Below, in pieces: positions 19,954 through 31,901 of a DNA stretch of 64,000 nt. The notes below the pieces were generated by a model. That model was given only the letters and a program-made list of their open reading frames with translations. It was not told the DNA's origin and did no database searches. The stretch spans positions 1-64,000 of the forward strand of contig NZ_LGAA01000002.1 of NCBI RefSeq assembly GCF_001294465.1. Reading direction: 5' to 3'. The stretch comes from Moellerella wisconsensis ATCC 35017. GTDB lineage: Bacteria; Pseudomonadota; Gammaproteobacteria; Enterobacterales; Enterobacteriaceae. The translations under genes were made by a program, and so were the position numbers. Positions within the stretch are counted from its first letter, which is position 1. Each line of letters begins with the position of its first letter.

Positions 19954-22374
19954 TTACCACGTTCTACCGATATTAAACTGGAACTCTTCGGATTTGTCAC
20001 CTTCGTAATCTTTAATTGGCTTCGCATATGAGAAGACCAAAGGACCGAGTGGAGACATCCATTGCAATGCAACCCCTGAAGAAACGCGCACATTGGTGGC
20101 TTTTCCGTAATCAGGCATATCTTTACGCCAATTAGCGTCAATACTGTTCCAATTGGTATCCCATACTGTACCCGCATCAACAAAGATTGAGGTTCTCACC
20201 GTATTAGAATATTTTTCGTCCAAGAATGGCGTTGGAGTAATTAATTCCAGTGACGCCGAATACATGGCATTACCACCGACCGCATCGTCTGATGGGCTGC
20301 CTGGTTTCGGAGTTACAGAACCATTATTTCCTTTTCGTTCTAAATACACCGCTTTCGGGCCGATATTATTTGAACGGAAACCACGGACAGAGCTCGCCCC
20401 ACCGGCATAGAAGTTTTCATAGAAAGGCATCTGTTTATCGCCAAATCCATCACCATATCCTGCCTGTGCACGGCCTAATATTACCCAAGTTTCATCGCTG
20501 TCGATTGGATAATACTGCGCGGAATCAAAACGTAATTTATAATACTCATTATCTGATCCCGGAGCGGTAATTTTACCGGAGAAGCTAGTTTTATTACCTG
20601 AAGTCGGGAAGAACCCACGGTTTAGGTTGTTATATGTCCACCCTAGATTCAACGTGAAATCATCCGCTTTATAACTTTCTTTATTTGTTCCATCCGCATT
20701 AATCGGTGGATTTTGCCCTACTGACTGCAAATAATCCCACATTGCCGCTTGAGGACGCATATCAGATAACGAGTTATGGACATAACCCGCACCAAGGCGG
20801 AATGAGTTATTTTCATTGAATGGGAAACTTAAGAAACTATCTAAACCATAAGTTTTGTTAGTATATCCAGACAAATCAGCATCTTTAGCACGGAAATCAT
20901 TATAGAAAACACGACCTCCGAGACTCACACCATTGACAGTGAAGTAAGGGTCAGTAAATGAGAATTCAGCATAAGTTGAATAATCATTTTTACTCGCGCT
21001 TACGCCGACCGAGTTACCAGTACCCATCCAGTTATCTTGCTGTACACCAACCTGGAAGCTCACGCCACTTTCAGTACCAAAGCCGACACCAAAGTTCATT
21101 GAACCGGTATTACGCTCTTTAACTTTATAAATGACATCGACCTGATCAGGCACACCTGGAATACGCTGAGTTTCAACATCAACGGTTTCAAAGAAACCAG
21201 TACGATTCAGACGTTCTTTACCTAATTCAACCTGATCATTACCTAGCCATGCACCTTCCATCTGGCGCATTTCACGACGTAGCACCGAATCTTTACTGGT
21301 GTCATTGCCTTGAAAACGAATTTGACGAACATAGAAACGATTACCAGCATCAATATTGACATGCAGTTTAACCGTTTTACCTTCATCATCAATTTCAGGC
21401 TGGGTCATTACGCGTGGATAAGCGTAGCCATACCGACCGAGCAGATCTTTTATCTGGTTTTCCATTTTGGTGACTTGCGCACCATTATAGAGTTCACCCG
21501 GAGTAATAGTAATAAGATCTTTAATTTCAGCTAAATGGCCTGCTGTTTCACCATTAACTTCGACATCGGAAATCTTATATTGATCGCCTTCAGTCACGTT
21601 AATTGTGATATAGATGCCTTTTTTATCTGGCGTCAGGCTTACATGCGTCGAATCAATATTAAAACGCGCATAGCCTCGATCAAGATAAAAACTGCGCAGA
21701 GTTTCTAAATCTCCCGCGAGTTTTTGTTTCTGATATTTTTGATCCGCGGCAACGTTCCACCAAGGAACATCATCACGCAGTTGGATTTTATTCACCAACT
21801 CCGCTGTCGTGAAGTCCTTGTTACCAACAACGTTAATCTGCTGAATTTTAGCTGATACGCCTTCTGAGAATACCAGTTTTAAATCAACACGATTTCGCGG
21901 TAGTGGAGTAACAACAGCCTGCACGGTGGCGTTATATTTACCCACACTGTAGTAAAAATCTTCCAGAGCTTTTTCGATATTAGAGAGCGTTGTGCGGTCT
22001 AGCGCCTCTCCAACTCGGACGTTGGATGCTTCAAGATTCTGCTTAAGCATGTCGTCTTTAACAGACTTATTGCCTGTAAAAGTAATACTTGCGATGGTTG
22101 GCCGCTCTTTCACCTGAACTATCAGCGTGTTTCCATCACGCAGGACCCTAACATCTTCAAAATTGCCGGTCGAAAAAAGTGAGCGGATCGAACGACCAAT
22201 ATCATCGTTATCAACCGAATCTCCCACCCTAACGGGCATATTTAATAATGCTGCACCAACGGCGACGCGTTGAAGACCTTCGAATCGAATGTCTTGAACT
22301 ACGAATCCGTCTGAACTGTATGCAGTGGCGCTGCCAAAGAGCAGCGACGCTATGAGCAACTTTTTCATCGCCAT
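19954..22374 (-). CDS. bamA: Outer-membrane protein assembly factor BamA
   Basis: Central beta-barrel of the BAM machine that folds outer-membrane proteins. Seen: a signal peptide, five POTRA repeats (roughly residues 24-420), and a 16-strand barrel with the conserved VRGF motif in the loop-6 region ([10 protein letters not shown]), ending in the aromatic FNIGRTW. The conserved start [13 protein letters not shown] is at 22374. A GTG-initiated extension to 22407 is in frame but not conserved. 806 residues. It follows rseP. Confidence 0.97.
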   Translation of the reverse strand: MAMKKLLIASLLFGSATAYSSDGFVVQDIRFEGLQRVAVGAALLNMPVRVGDSVDNDDIGRSIRSLFSTGNFEDVRVLRDGNTLIVQVKERPTIASITFTGNKSVKDDMLKQNLEASNVRVGEALDRTTLSNIEKALEDFYYSVGKYNATVQAVVTPLPRNRVDLKLVFSEGVSAKIQQINVVGNKDFTTAELVNKIQLRDDVPWWNVAADQKYQKQKLAGDLETLRSFYLDRGYARFNIDSTHVSLTPDKKGIYITINVTEGDQYKISDVEVNGETAGHLAEIKDLITITPGELYNGAQVTKMENQIKDLLGRYGYAYPRVMTQPEIDDEGKTVKLHVNIDAGNRFYVRQIRFQGNDTSKDSVLRREMRQMEGAWLGNDQVELGKERLNRTGFFETVDVETQRIPGVPDQVDVIYKVKERNTGSMNFGVGFGTESGVSFQVGVQQDNWMGTGNSVGVSASKNDYSTYAEFSFTDPYFTVNGVSLGGRVFYNDFRAKDADLSGYTNKTYGLDSFLSFPFNENNSFRLGAGYVHNSLSDMRPQAAMWDYLQSVGQNPPINADGTNKESYKADDFTLNLGWTYNNLNRGFFPTSGNKTSFSGKITAPGSDNEYYKLRFDSAQYYPIDSDETWVILGRAQAGYGDGFGDKQMPFYENFYAGGASSVRGFRSNNIGPKAVYLERKGNNGSVTPKPGSPSDDAVGGNAMYSASLELITPTPFLDEKYSNTVRTSIFVDAGTVWDTNWNSIDANWRKDMPDYGKATNVRVSSGVALQWMSPLGPLVFSYAKPIKDYEGDKSEEFQFNIGRTW

Positions 22375-22416
22375 CGTTGTTATGCGTATTCCTAACTGGT
22401 CCCTCACTTGCTAGTT

Positions 22417-23772
22417 CTAGAAGCGAGAGAAATCATTGAAAAGTGCAAGTCCCATTAATAATATCAGTGCCATAGCACCAATACGATAGCTGAAATCTTG
22501 TACTCGCTCAGACACCGGACTACCCTTGACCTTTTCAATGATCAAAAAGAGTAGGTGCCCCCCATCTAATACGGGCAATGGGAACAGATTAATAATTCCC
22601 AAATTCACGCTAATTAGCGCAATGAACATCAAATAATATACCAAGCCTGATTCAGCCGAAACACCCGCGCCTTTGGCGATAGATATTGGGCCACTCAAAT
22701 TATTTAGCTTTACATCGCCAACAATTAGCTTGCCAATCATATTGACGGTTAACTTCATTAACTGCCAAGTTTTGTCGCTAGCCTGATAGAATGCAGAAAA
22801 TGGCCCGTACTGCTGTACCATTTTATAATCATCCGCTAACGGTATCACTGAAAGTTCCACTCCCGCAAATCCAATTTGCTGTCCACGCTGCGCTTTTTTC
22901 GCATCGGGAGTCAGAGTGACAGAAATCATCTGACCTTGTCTATCGACAGTTAATTGTAACGGGATATTCGGACTATTCCTGATAAAAGCGTTAAACGGAG
23001 ACCAAATATCGATAGTTTGCCCGTTAACTTTAACTATCCTATCCCCGGTTTGTAAACCCGCACGTTCAGCCGCTGAACCTTCATAGACCTTATGAACCAC
23101 GGGATCTATCTGGGCTGAAACCGGCATAATTCCTACAGATAAAATAGGATCTTGGGTTTCTGGATCAAACTCCCACTGCTGCAGATCAAGGGTTTTAGTC
23201 ACCGGATCAGCATAGCCTTGAGGCAGTACATTAGCGACGAGTTGCTTGTCACCGATTCGACTTACTAATGCTAAACGAATTGCATTCCAGTCAGGCGTTT
23301 CGATACCATCAATTGATTTTAGTTCCATTCCGGACTGTAAATTTGCTGCTGCCGCAATAGAATTTGGCTTTATATCGGCAATAATCGGCTTAACAGATGG
23401 GATACCTAACATAAAAATAACCCAATAAGCCAATATCGCTAAAATAAAATTTGCCAGTGGGCCAGCACTAATTACTGCCGCACGCTGCCCTACCGTTTTA
23501 TTATTGAATGCCATATGACGCAGCTCTGGTGCAACCGGAGCCACTCGCTCATCCAGCATTTTGATATAGCCGCCTAAAGGAATAGCGGCGATAACAAACT
23601 CGGTTCCATGACGGTCAACTTTACGCCATAGCGCCTTACCAAAACCAATCGAAAAACGCTCAACATAAATACCGCAACGTCTGGCCACCCAAAAATGCCC
23701 AAACTCATGTACCGTTATTAACACCCCAAGAGCGATGATAAATGCGGCTAAACTCCAAAGAAATCCCATCAT
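22417..23772 (-). CDS. rseP: Site-2 protease RseP
   Basis: Intramembrane zinc metalloprotease that cleaves the anti-sigma factor RseA after DegS, releasing sigma E, and also clears signal peptides. Seen: HEFGH zinc motif at residues 22-26 in the first membrane helix, two periplasmic PDZ domains (about 125-310), and the third zinc ligand in LPVLDGGHL near 400 within a membrane helix. 451 residues. It is 5 bp after cdsA. Confidence 0.96.
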   Translation of the reverse strand: MMGFLWSLAAFIIALGVLITVHEFGHFWVARRCGIYVERFSIGFGKALWRKVDRHGTEFVIAAIPLGGYIKMLDERVAPVAPELRHMAFNNKTVGQRAAVISAGPLANFILAILAYWVIFMLGIPSVKPIIADIKPNSIAAAANLQSGMELKSIDGIETPDWNAIRLALVSRIGDKQLVANVLPQGYADPVTKTLDLQQWEFDPETQDPILSVGIMPVSAQIDPVVHKVYEGSAAERAGLQTGDRIVKVNGQTIDIWSPFNAFIRNSPNIPLQLTVDRQGQMISVTLTPDAKKAQRGQQIGFAGVELSVIPLADDYKMVQQYGPFSAFYQASDKTWQLMKLTVNMIGKLIVGDVKLNNLSGPISIAKGAGVSAESGLVYYLMFIALISVNLGIINLFPLPVLDGGHLLFLIIEKVKGSPVSERVQDFSYRIGAMALILLMGLALFNDFSRF

Positions 23773-23777
23773 ATTCC

Positions 23778-24641
23778 TTACAAGCCAAAACCACTAAAAA
23801 TTAACAGGTTCATGCCAGCAAATACAGGAATTGCTGCGGTTAAACTATCAATACGATCCATTATTCCGCCGTGACCAGGAATTAGATGGCTACTATCTTT
23901 AATTCCTGATTGGCGTTTAAACATACTCTCAGTTAAATCACCAAATACCGAAACCACGACCACCACTGCCGATGTTAATAATAGATATTCAGGCATCATA
24001 GGAATAGGCGCATAAAGGCTAAATAACCAAGAAATAACCCCCGCGGTGATTAATCCTCCCACTAATCCTTCTAACGTTTTACCGGGAGAAACCTTCGGAG
24101 CCATTTTGTGACGCCCAAGAGTTCGGCCAAATAAATAGGCGCCAGAATCTGCGCCCCAAACTAAGAGCATGACATACAGTAGCCACCATGCACCGAAGGT
24201 GGTATCGGTATGGTAACCAACGGTTCTTAACGCCATCATACCGGCATAAAATGGAACAATGGTTAATACGCCAAATAATAGACGAATCAGCGTTGATTTT
24301 CCCCATAAAACTGCTGAGGCTGGATAACTAATAACCAGTAGTATCGCCGCTATCCACCACACTAATCCAGCCCATAAACTGTAAATAATTAATGGTTCAT
24401 CAATTAAAACGGTGCTGTCTTGAAAGGTCGATTGCATTGCGAGTAAGCCAACGGCAAAAATAATAGCTAATCCAACACGCTTACCTTGTGTCATCCAGCC
24501 CGCAAATTGTGCCCATTCCCAAGCCGCTAAGGCCGAAATAGCAATTAAAACATAGCCAAAAATGGCTGGGGGTAATAAAAATAATGCTGCAATAACCAGC
24601 GGAATTAAAATAATGGCTGTTATCAGGCGATATTTCAGCAA
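23778..24641 (-). CDS. cdsA: Phosphatidate cytidylyltransferase
   Basis: Makes CDP-diacylglycerol, the precursor of all phospholipids, in the inner membrane. Seen: about eight hydrophobic segments, and the CDS signature near the C-terminus with [18 protein letters not shown] followed by [11 protein letters not shown], which carries the metal-binding acids. 287 residues. It lies 12 bp after uppS. Confidence 0.96.
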   Translation of the reverse strand: MLKYRLITAIILIPLVIAALFLLPPAIFGYVLIAISALAAWEWAQFAGWMTQGKRVGLAIIFAVGLLAMQSTFQDSTVLIDEPLIIYSLWAGLVWWIAAILLVISYPASAVLWGKSTLIRLLFGVLTIVPFYAGMMALRTVGYHTDTTFGAWWLLYVMLLVWGADSGAYLFGRTLGRHKMAPKVSPGKTLEGLVGGLITAGVISWLFSLYAPIPMMPEYLLLTSAVVVVVSVFGDLTESMFKRQSGIKDSSHLIPGHGGIMDRIDSLTAAIPVFAGMNLLIFSGFGL

Positions 24642-24653
24642 AATAGGCTCCTG

Positions 24654-25406
24654 TTATTCAGTGAATTCATCGTCAGATTTAGCGCCACCGAAGCGTCGTT
24701 CACGCTTCCCAAACACCTCTATCGCTTGCTCAAACACTTGGTCATCAAAATCTGGCCACAGCACATCTGTAAAGAAAAATTCTGCATATGCAGATTGCCA
24801 CAGTAAGAAATTGCTTATACGGTGTTCGCCGCCAGTTCGGATAACTAAATCAACTTCAGGTTGGTCGTGTAAACAAATATGAGCATTAACTGTTTCTTCA
24901 GTAATTTGCTCAATTGAGAGCTGATTATTTTTTACTTTTTCAGCAATTAAAGACAAGCTATTAATAATATCCCAGCGTCCACCATAATTTGCTGCAATAT
25001 TTAATCGCAAACCCGTATTATTCGCCGTAAGCTGTTCAGATTTTTTTATACGTTTTTGTAAACGCTCACTAAAGCGGCTAATATCACCAATCACATTTAA
25101 TTTTACATTGTGTTTATGAAGACTTTTTACTTCATTGTCTAAAGCAAATACAAACAGCTCCATTAATGAACTAACTTCTTTTTCTGGACGTCTCCAATTT
25201 TCACTACTAAATGCATAAAGTGTCAGTGACTTAACTTTATGTTTAACAGAAAAACGTACAGCATTACGAACAGATTCAACCCCTGCTCGGTGGCCAGAGA
25301 TCCTGAGTTTACCCCGTTGTTTAGCCCAGCGCCCATTGCCATCCATAATGATAGCGACATGCTGTGGTACAACCATTCCGGTTAGGTTATCACTACTAGA
25401 ATTCAT
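24654..25406 (-). CDS. uppS: Undecaprenyl diphosphate synthase
   Basis: cis-prenyltransferase that builds the C55 carrier lipid for peptidoglycan and O-antigen. Seen: HVAIIMDGNGRWAK with the catalytic Asp22, SGHRAGVESVR, YAFSSENWRRP, and the C-terminal RTGGEHRISNFLLWQ and ELFFTDVLWPDF-type motif (here YAEFFFTDVLWPDF). 250 residues. Also called ispU. It heads the uppS-cdsA-rseP series. Confidence 0.96.
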   Translation of the reverse strand: MNSSSDNLTGMVVPQHVAIIMDGNGRWAKQRGKLRISGHRAGVESVRNAVRFSVKHKVKSLTLYAFSSENWRRPEKEVSSLMELFVFALDNEVKSLHKHNVKLNVIGDISRFSERLQKRIKKSEQLTANNTGLRLNIAANYGGRWDIINSLSLIAEKVKNNQLSIEQITEETVNAHICLHDQPEVDLVIRTGGEHRISNFLLWQSAYAEFFFTDVLWPDFDDQVFEQAIEVFGKRERRFGGAKSDDEFTE

Positions 25407-25591
25407 CTAAAATCAATCCTTTAGGTCAACAGCATGAGATTTTTGTATTATAATAACGTGAATTTGTTGTATTACTGATAAGACACGTCTTTAAATTCTC
25501 ATACTGGTATCATAATCACTATTTTTATAGTACATGCACTAAATAAGCGCATCATTTTACCGAAGAAAGCATAAACAAACTTACTATAAAT

Positions 25592-26788
25592 TTATAGATA
25601 AGTTTCTGTCATCAACTGAACGGTATTCTCTCTGGCGATTCTATCGATTTCTAAGACCTCATCAATCGATTCAGGTTCAGATAAATCCATTTTTTGTAAT
25701 ATATCTTGGTTAATTTTAGCAATATCCGTAAATTTAATTTTTTCAGCTAAAAATGCAGCTACAGAAACTTCATTGGCGGCATTCAATACAGTAGTTGCAG
25801 CCTGACCTGCATGGCATGCTTCAATAGCTAATTTTAAACATGGATAACGTTGATAATCGGGTTTAGCAAATGTCAGAGAAGTTAACTCAGTAAAATCTAA
25901 TGGTGCGGCACCAGAGTGAATACGCTCAGGATATGCCATACTGTATGATATCGGAGTGCACATATCAGGCGTTCCTAACTGTGCAATAACACTGCCATCT
26001 TTATAACGTACCATTGAATGGATCACGGATTGTGGATGCAATACTACTTCCATTTGCTCATTGTTGGCATTAAAAAAATAACAGGCTTCGATATATTCTA
26101 AGCCTTTATTCATCATCGTTGCAGAATCGACGGATATTTTACGTCCCATCGACCAATTAGGATGATTACAAGCCTCATCTGGTGTTACGTTATCTAAATA
26201 AGCCAGTGGTGTTTCACGAAAAGGGCCGCCAGAACCGGTCAAAATAATATTTGAAATACCATGAGTGGTTAAATCAGCAAAACCTAAATTATTTTGAATT
26301 TCACTCGGTAGACTTTGAAAAATAGCATTATGTTCACTATCAATAGGGAAAACACTGGCTTTATATTGACGAATAGCGTCAAAAAACAAACGTCCACTGG
26401 TTATCAGTGACTCTTTGTTCGCCAGCAGAATTCTTTTCCCTTTGCGGATAGCTGCTAAAGTTGGCGTAAGCCCAGCCACACCAGTAATCGCAGACATAAC
26501 CTGATCAGCTTCATCTAGCCCAGCTAATTCGCTCGCTGCAGCTATTCCCGATAACACCTCGGTCTTGCAGCCCTGCTGTGATAATAGCAGACGCAAAGAT
26601 TTAGCCGCGGCTTCATCGGTCATTGATACGTATTTAGGTTGGAATTCTAAGCATTGGCTTGCCATTTCAGTCACATTGGCGCCAGCAACTAAAGCAAGAA
26701 TATTGAATTTTCCGGGGTTCTGCCTAACAACAGAAAGTGTACTTTTACCGATTGATCCTGTAGAACCCAGAATTGTAAGAGATTTCAT
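25592..26788 (-). CDS. dxr: 1-deoxy-D-xylulose 5-phosphate reductoisomerase
   Basis: Forms 2-C-methyl-D-erythritol 4-phosphate, the committed step of the MEP isoprenoid pathway, using NADPH. Seen: nucleotide motif GSTGSIG at 8-14, [18 protein letters not shown] with metal ligands, and [21 protein letters not shown]. 398 residues. It is separated from uppS by 185 bp and from frr by 150 bp, so it may have its own promoter. Also called ispC. Confidence 0.96.
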   Translation of the reverse strand: MKSLTILGSTGSIGKSTLSVVRQNPGKFNILALVAGANVTEMASQCLEFQPKYVSMTDEAAAKSLRLLLSQQGCKTEVLSGIAAASELAGLDEADQVMSAITGVAGLTPTLAAIRKGKRILLANKESLITSGRLFFDAIRQYKASVFPIDSEHNAIFQSLPSEIQNNLGFADLTTHGISNIILTGSGGPFRETPLAYLDNVTPDEACNHPNWSMGRKISVDSATMMNKGLEYIEACYFFNANNEQMEVVLHPQSVIHSMVRYKDGSVIAQLGTPDMCTPISYSMAYPERIHSGAAPLDFTELTSLTFAKPDYQRYPCLKLAIEACHAGQAATTVLNAANEVSVAAFLAEKIKFTDIAKINQDILQKMDLSEPESIDEVLEIDRIARENTVQLMTETYL

Positions 26789-26878
26789 AGTGATCAGATG
26801 CTCTGTATTTATTTAATACTGAGATTATATCAGCTTAGATAATGGGACGGGACTTTAATCATAGAAATGGAATAAATT

Positions 26879-26923
26879 AAGCCATACTAATTAGTTAATA
26901 ATCTAAATAATATAGTATGGCTT
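26879..26923 (-). terminator. Hairpin after frr, possible terminator
   Basis: An 11-bp stem AAGCCATACTA / TAGTATGGCTT (26879-26889 and 26913-26923) begins 16 bp beyond the frr stop on the minus strand. The following bases (TAATTTATT) make only a weak U-tract, so termination may be partial. Confidence 0.55.
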
Positions 26924-26938
26924 ATAAACAGAGCAGGA

Positions 26939-27496
26939 TTAGAAATCCATCAGCTCAGCTTCTTTCTGTGCTAATGCTTCATCAATTTTTTTAATGAAAC
27001 CATCAGTCAGCTTCTGGATATCATCCTGAGAACGGCGTTCTTCATCTTCGCTTATCTCTTTATCTTTCAGCAATGCTTTAATTTTATCATTAGCATCACG
27101 ACGAACATTACGTACCGCAATACGTCCTTGTTCCGCTTCATTACGCACAACTTTGATCAAATCTTTACGACGTTCTTCCGTCAGTGCGGGTAATGGAACA
27201 CGTAAAACAGTGCCAGCAGAAGAAGGATTTAATCCTAAATCAGATGACATGATGGCTTTTTCAATCGCTGGAGTCATGCTGCGATCGAAGACACTAATCG
27301 CTAAAGTACGCACATCTTCAACAGTAATGTTGGCTAATTGACGCAGAGGCGTAGCAGAACCATAGTATTCAACCATGATACCATCCAGCAAACTTGGAGA
27401 AGCACGGCCTGTGCGAATTTTGCTAATTTGATTTTTTAATGCTTCGACGCTTTTTTCCATGCGGTCTTTAGCATCTTTTTGGATTTCATTAATCAC
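26939..27496 (-). CDS. frr: Ribosome recycling factor
   Basis: With EF-G it splits the post-termination ribosome. Seen: 185 residues (the family length) starting [20 protein letters not shown], the hinge region with the central beta domain ([15 protein letters not shown]), and the C-terminal helix bundle [12 protein letters not shown]. It follows pyrH by 111 bp in the order rpsB-tsf-pyrH-frr. Confidence 0.97.
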   Translation of the reverse strand: MINEIQKDAKDRMEKSVEALKNQISKIRTGRASPSLLDGIMVEYYGSATPLRQLANITVEDVRTLAISVFDRSMTPAIEKAIMSSDLGLNPSSAGTVLRVPLPALTEERRKDLIKVVRNEAEQGRIAVRNVRRDANDKIKALLKDKEISEDEERRSQDDIQKLTDGFIKKIDEALAQKEAELMDF

Positions 27497-27607
27497 GTTA
27501 TCAACCCTTGGGAACTGGTTATTTACAAGCCACTGAAAGTGACCTTCTAAAATTATATTGATTCTGACACCGATGATAGCGTCAAAATCATGCCATGTCT
27601 CTGAGTA

Positions 27608-28336
27608 TTAATTGTGAGAAATTAACGTCCCTTCATTTTCACCCATTACAACGCGACGCAGTGCGCCCGGTTTGTTCATGTTGAACACACGAATAGGTAA
27701 GCTGTGGTCACGCGCCAAAGTAAAGGCCGCTAAATCCATCACTTTTAACTCACGCTCAAGAACATCTTGATAGTTTAATGTATCGTAAAGCACAGCATCG
27801 GGATGTTGCGCAGGATCAGCAGAGTAGACACCGTCAACTTTAGTTGCTTTTAATACAACATCAGCCTCAATCTCTATACCGCGCAAACATGCTGCCGAAT
27901 CAGTGGTGAAGAAGGGATTTCCTGTTCCTGCCGCGAAAATAACTACGCGGCCATGGCGTAACAAGCTAATGGCTTCTGCCCAGCTATAATTATCACATAC
28001 ACCATTTAAAGGGATAGCCGACATCAATCGCGCATTAACATACGCACGATGTAACGCATCACGCATTGCCAGACCATTCATCACGGTAGCTAGCATCCCC
28101 ATATGGTCACCGACCACACGGTTCATTCCTGCTTTTGCCAAACCCGCGCCACGAAACAGGTTACCACCGCCAATAACTACACCGACTTGTATGCCCAGTT
28201 CTATGAGTTCTTTGATTTCCTGAGCCATACGATCTAAAACGCTAGCATCGATACCAAAACCTTCTGCGCCTTGCAGGGCCTCGCCACTGAGTTTAAGCAG
28301 GATACGCTGATAAACGGGTTTTGCATTGGTTGCCAT
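27608..28336 (-). CDS. pyrH: Uridylate kinase
   Basis: Phosphorylates UMP to UDP; hexameric, activated by GTP and inhibited by UTP. Seen: amino-acid-kinase fold with [13 protein letters not shown] near residue 10, [10 protein letters not shown] near 55, and [19 protein letters not shown] near 138. 242 residues. It is separated from tsf by a strong hairpin terminator and so may be partly independently expressed. Confidence 0.97.
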   Translation of the reverse strand: MATNAKPVYQRILLKLSGEALQGAEGFGIDASVLDRMAQEIKELIELGIQVGVVIGGGNLFRGAGLAKAGMNRVVGDHMGMLATVMNGLAMRDALHRAYVNARLMSAIPLNGVCDNYSWAEAISLLRHGRVVIFAAGTGNPFFTTDSAACLRGIEIEADVVLKATKVDGVYSADPAQHPDAVLYDTLNYQDVLERELKVMDLAAFTLARDHSLPIRVFNMNKPGALRRVVMGENEGTLISHN

Positions 28337-28417
28337 GGTGTTCTGTCCTACACAGATAGTTTATTGGGGTAACAACACTCAGAAAATTCTCTCAGTGTAT
28401 AAATTATTTGTTTGATA

Positions 28418-28447
28418 AAACAGAGCCGCCAAGTTGGCGGCTCTGTT
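28418..28447 (-). terminator. Rho-independent terminator after tsf
   Basis: A long perfect stem AAACAGAGCCGCC / GGCGGCTCTGTTT with a 4-nt loop just beyond the tsf stop; on the minus strand it ends in TTT then TATC. It should end most rpsB-tsf transcripts before pyrH. Confidence 0.85.
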
Positions 28448-28459
28448 TAAATTAGCTGA

Positions 28460-29311
28460 TTACTTACTCATTGCAGCAACTTCTGCTGCGAAGTCAGCTT
28501 CAACTTTCTCAATACCTTCGCCAACTTCAAAACGGATGAAGCCAGTTACTTTTGCATTGTGTTCTTTCAGCAGGTCGCCAACAGATTTGCTTGGTTCCAT
28601 GATGAATGGTTGACCGGTCAGAGAAATCTCACCAGTGAATTTATTCATACGGCCAGTAACCATTTTTTCTGCAATTTCACGTGGCTTGCCAGATTGCATT
28701 GCAATGTCCAGCTGAATTTGGTGCTCATGAGCAACAACGTCAGCAGGCACTTGGTCTGGAGAAATATATTCTGGTTTGCTTGCAGCGATGTGCATAGCAA
28801 TGTGTTTCAACAGTTCTTCATCAGCGCCTTCAGCAGCTACTAACACACCGATGCGAGCACCGTGCAGGTAACAACCTACTTTTTCGCCTTCCAGAACAGC
28901 TGCACGACGAACATTGATGTTCTCGCCGATTTTAGCTACCAGAGTAGTACGAGTTTCTTCGAATTTAGCTTTCAGTGGTTCGATATCAGAAGATTTGCAT
29001 GCAACAACAGACGCCAGAACTTCTTTACCGAATGCCAGGAAACCAGCATCTTTAGCAACGAAATCAGTTTCACAGTTCAGTTCAACGATCGCACCAAATT
29101 TAGCATCCGCAGAAACTTCAGCCAGGATAACACCTTCAGCAGCAACACGACCGGCTTTTTTAGCCGCTTTTGCTTGACCTGATTTACGCATGTTATCAAT
29201 AGCTAATTCGATATCACCATTAGCTTCAACCAGCGCTTTTTTACATTCCATCATACCTGCGCCAGTACGTTCACGCAGTTCTTTTACCAATGCAGCGGTA
29301 ATTCCAGACAT
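28460..29311 (-). CDS. tsf: Translation elongation factor Ts
   Basis: Guanine-nucleotide exchange factor for EF-Tu. Seen: N-terminal UBA-like domain ([27 protein letters not shown]), then the core with [12 protein letters not shown] that contacts EF-Tu. The start is taken at 29311, where the conserved N-terminus begins; this gives 283 residues, the E. coli length. The in-frame extension to 29407 runs through the rpsB-tsf attenuator hairpin and is not coding. Confidence 0.97.
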   Translation of the reverse strand: MSGITAALVKELRERTGAGMMECKKALVEANGDIELAIDNMRKSGQAKAAKKAGRVAAEGVILAEVSADAKFGAIVELNCETDFVAKDAGFLAFGKEVLASVVACKSSDIEPLKAKFEETRTTLVAKIGENINVRRAAVLEGEKVGCYLHGARIGVLVAAEGADEELLKHIAMHIAASKPEYISPDQVPADVVAHEHQIQLDIAMQSGKPREIAEKMVTGRMNKFTGEISLTGQPFIMEPSKSVGDLLKEHNAKVTGFIRFEVGEGIEKVEADFAAEVAAMSK

Positions 29312-29377
29312 GTGATTTATTCCTCGATATATCTCGCGGGAGAAAATCCGCGTTGATAGTTCTGATTCAGATAGGTA

Positions 29378-29399
29378 AAAGGGGCCATAAGGCCCCTTT
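29378..29399 (-). terminator. Attenuator hairpin between rpsB and tsf
   Basis: A perfect 9-bp stem AAAGGGGCC / GGCCCCTTT with a 4-nt loop, followed by TTA on the minus strand. Its position between rpsB and tsf matches the known partial terminator of enterobacteria that lowers tsf relative to rpsB. Confidence 0.75.
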
Positions 29400-29455
29400 C
29401 TAACCAATATATAGCAATACCTGGTTAATAAGGGCTCTTAATAGAGCGGGCCTTA

Positions 29456-30181
<726 letters not shown>

Positions 30182-30384
30182 TTAATACCTCTATATTAGT
30201 AAGTTGGGGTTATGCCTCCACGGATCCCATACTACCGACTCCAAAGCTGCGATAAATCGCATAAGAGCACCCCGGTGTACGTGCCGACCCGTGTGTGTTA
30301 TACACAATTGAGTTTAGTTTATGTCATCCCACGTTTCTTTAACCCTGTGTGTTCTCAAAGGAAAAGAAATATATGGAATGCCGG
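30182..30384 (-). ncRNA. rpsB leader, S2 autoregulatory region (t44/Tff-type)
   Basis: About 200 nt of untranslated leader precede rpsB. Read on the minus strand it contains GATTTATCGCAGCTTTGGAG then GTCGGTAGTATGGGATCC, resembling the conserved rpsB leader of enterobacteria, where S2 represses its own translation. The same segment was first reported as the small RNA t44/Tff in E. coli. Identification rests on position and remembered sequence. Confidence 0.6.
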
Positions 30385-30389
30385 CGCGC

Positions 30390-30419
30390 TTTATATCATA
30401 AAACACGCTGATACGCCAA
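30390..30419 (-). promoter_or_regulatory. Probable rpsB promoter
   Basis: Minus strand: -35 TTGGCG (30414-30419), an 18-bp spacer, -10 TATAAA (30390-30395), followed by a GCGCG discriminator. A GC-rich discriminator is the mark of ppGpp-repressed ribosomal promoters. The overlapping TATGAT is an alternative -10. Confidence 0.5.
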
Positions 30420-30445
30420 CTATTGTTAAATTCTCATGGCGTTAA

Positions 30446-30978
30446 ATTCGACTTAAAAACTTAATAATTCAATTAAAAATCAGTTAAATAATCAATCAAC
30501 CGACATAAATAAAAATATTTCCAAACCATATTTTTCGTATTAATTTAACCTGTTAATAATTTCTACGTTTTGTTCTCAGGCTATTTTTGCAATTTGTGCT
30601 ATAAATAAATCGATATAAAATGCTAATAAGTCGATAGCAACAGAAAATTAAGCCTCGGATCTCAATATGCTACTGGCGATTCACATTTCGCTATATTGCC
30701 GCTACTTAAGCTTATATAAACCTAAAACGTAGTAAAAATAGCTCAAATTGAACAAGTGCTCATCACTGGCTCACGTATTATTTAGACAATAAAGCTTATT
30801 CGACAACGGGTTTACGCCAGTTGGCAGAAAATACGATGACTGATACCATATTTACTATCAGTAGCAATTTGCAGTTTATTACGCTGCAATTTACTAATTT
30901 ATCAATGTCGTATTATCCTTTTTACTAATTTATCAATGTCGTATATCTCTTGATTAAGGACATTCACAGGCAAAATTC
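30446..30978. other. rpsB-map divergent intergenic region
   Basis: About 530 bp of very AT-rich DNA with no credible gene on either strand. It carries the upstream side of the rpsB promoter on the left and map control sequences on the right. The only clear structure is a 24-bp direct repeat just before map. I cannot assign a map promoter with confidence. Confidence 0.5.
30890..30944. repeat. 24-bp direct repeat upstream of map
   Basis: The 24-bp sequence beginning TTTACTAATTTATC and ending GTCGTAT occurs at 30890-30913 and again, identical, at 30921-30944, 7 bp apart (period 31). It ends 34 bp before the map start. It could be a recent tandem duplication or a pair of regulator sites about three helical turns apart. 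Confidence 0.85.
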
Positions 30979-31776
30979 ATGGCTATTATCATTAAGACTG
31001 AAGAAGATATTCAGAAAATGCGTATTGCGGGTCGTTTGGCCGCCGAAGTATTAGAAATCATCGCTCCCCATGTTAAACCTGGGGTTAGCACAGGCGAACT
31101 AGATCGTATTTGCCATCAACATATTGTTGAAAAACAACAAGCTATTCCAGCTTGCTTAAATTATCACGGTTTCCCTAAATCAGTCTGTATTTCAGTCAAT
31201 GATGTTATTTGCCATGGAATTCCGAGCGATGACAAGATCCTGAAAGACGGTGATGTGGTTAATATCGATGTTACTGTAATTAAAGACGGTTTCCACGGCG
31301 ATACCTCAACCATGTTTATCGTGGGTAAATCAACTATCCAAGGTGAACGTCTGTGTAAAATCACTCAAGAAAGCCTGTATCTTGCCTTACGTATGGTAAA
31401 ACCAGGAATTCGTCTGCGTACCTTGGGTAAAGCTATTCAGCAATATGTAGAAAGCCATGATTTATCGGTAGTTAGAGAATATTGCGGCCACGGTATCGGC
31501 GAAGGGTTCCACGAAGAACCACAAGTTCTGCATTATGATGCAGATGATAATGGTGTGGTTCTGCAAAAAGGCATGGCATTTACTATCGAGCCAATGGTCA
31601 ATACTGGCGATTACCGTATTCGCACCATGAAAGATGGTTGGACGGTAAAAACCAAAGATCGCGGCTGGTCTGCTCAGTACGAACATACTCTGGTTGTCAC
31701 TGATAATGGCTGTGAAATCATGACACTACGAGCAGAAGAATTACCTCATATTTCTGCCGTACTGATTAACGAATAA
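30979..31776 (+). CDS. map: Type I methionine aminopeptidase
   Basis: Removes the initiator methionine from nascent proteins. Seen: pita-bread fold with the dinuclear metal ligands in VNIDVTVIKDGFHGDTS (two Asp), the His in EYCGHGIGEGFHEEP, and the Glu residues in FTIEPMVN and SAQYEHTL; the substrate-binding His lies in NYHGFPKS. 265 residues. Divergent from rpsB, as in E. coli, and followed by a strong terminator. Confidence 0.97.
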   Translation: MAIIIKTEEDIQKMRIAGRLAAEVLEIIAPHVKPGVSTGELDRICHQHIVEKQQAIPACLNYHGFPKSVCISVNDVICHGIPSDDKILKDGDVVNIDVTVIKDGFHGDTSTMFIVGKSTIQGERLCKITQESLYLALRMVKPGIRLRTLGKAIQQYVESHDLSVVREYCGHGIGEGFHEEPQVLHYDADDNGVVLQKGMAFTIEPMVNTGDYRIRTMKDGWTVKTKDRGWSAQYEHTLVVTDNGCEIMTLRAEELPHISAVLINE

Positions 31777-31797
31777 ATTTTATCCTTTCGATTAGAT

Positions 31798-31830
31798 AAA
31801 GATAATCCTCGTATTGTGAGGATTATCTTT
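31798..31830 (+). terminator. Rho-independent terminator after map
   Basis: A 13-bp perfect stem AAAGATAATCCTC / GAGGATTATCTTT with a 7-nt loop, 21 bp after the map stop. Confidence 0.85.
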
Positions 31831-31901
31831 CACTGTTCATTTGATCTCTTTCTCAGTAAGCTAAAATATATTAATACGCCGCCAAACTGAGCAGGAAAAG
31901 G

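Noticed and set aside
19526..20008. 160-codon plus-strand frame over skp and the end of bamA
   Set aside because: Antisense to two conserved genes, Cys/Ser/Arg-rich, no ribosome site.
30212..30445. 77-codon plus-strand frame upstream of rpsB
   Set aside because: It is antisense to the structured rpsB leader and promoter, which explain the sequence better.
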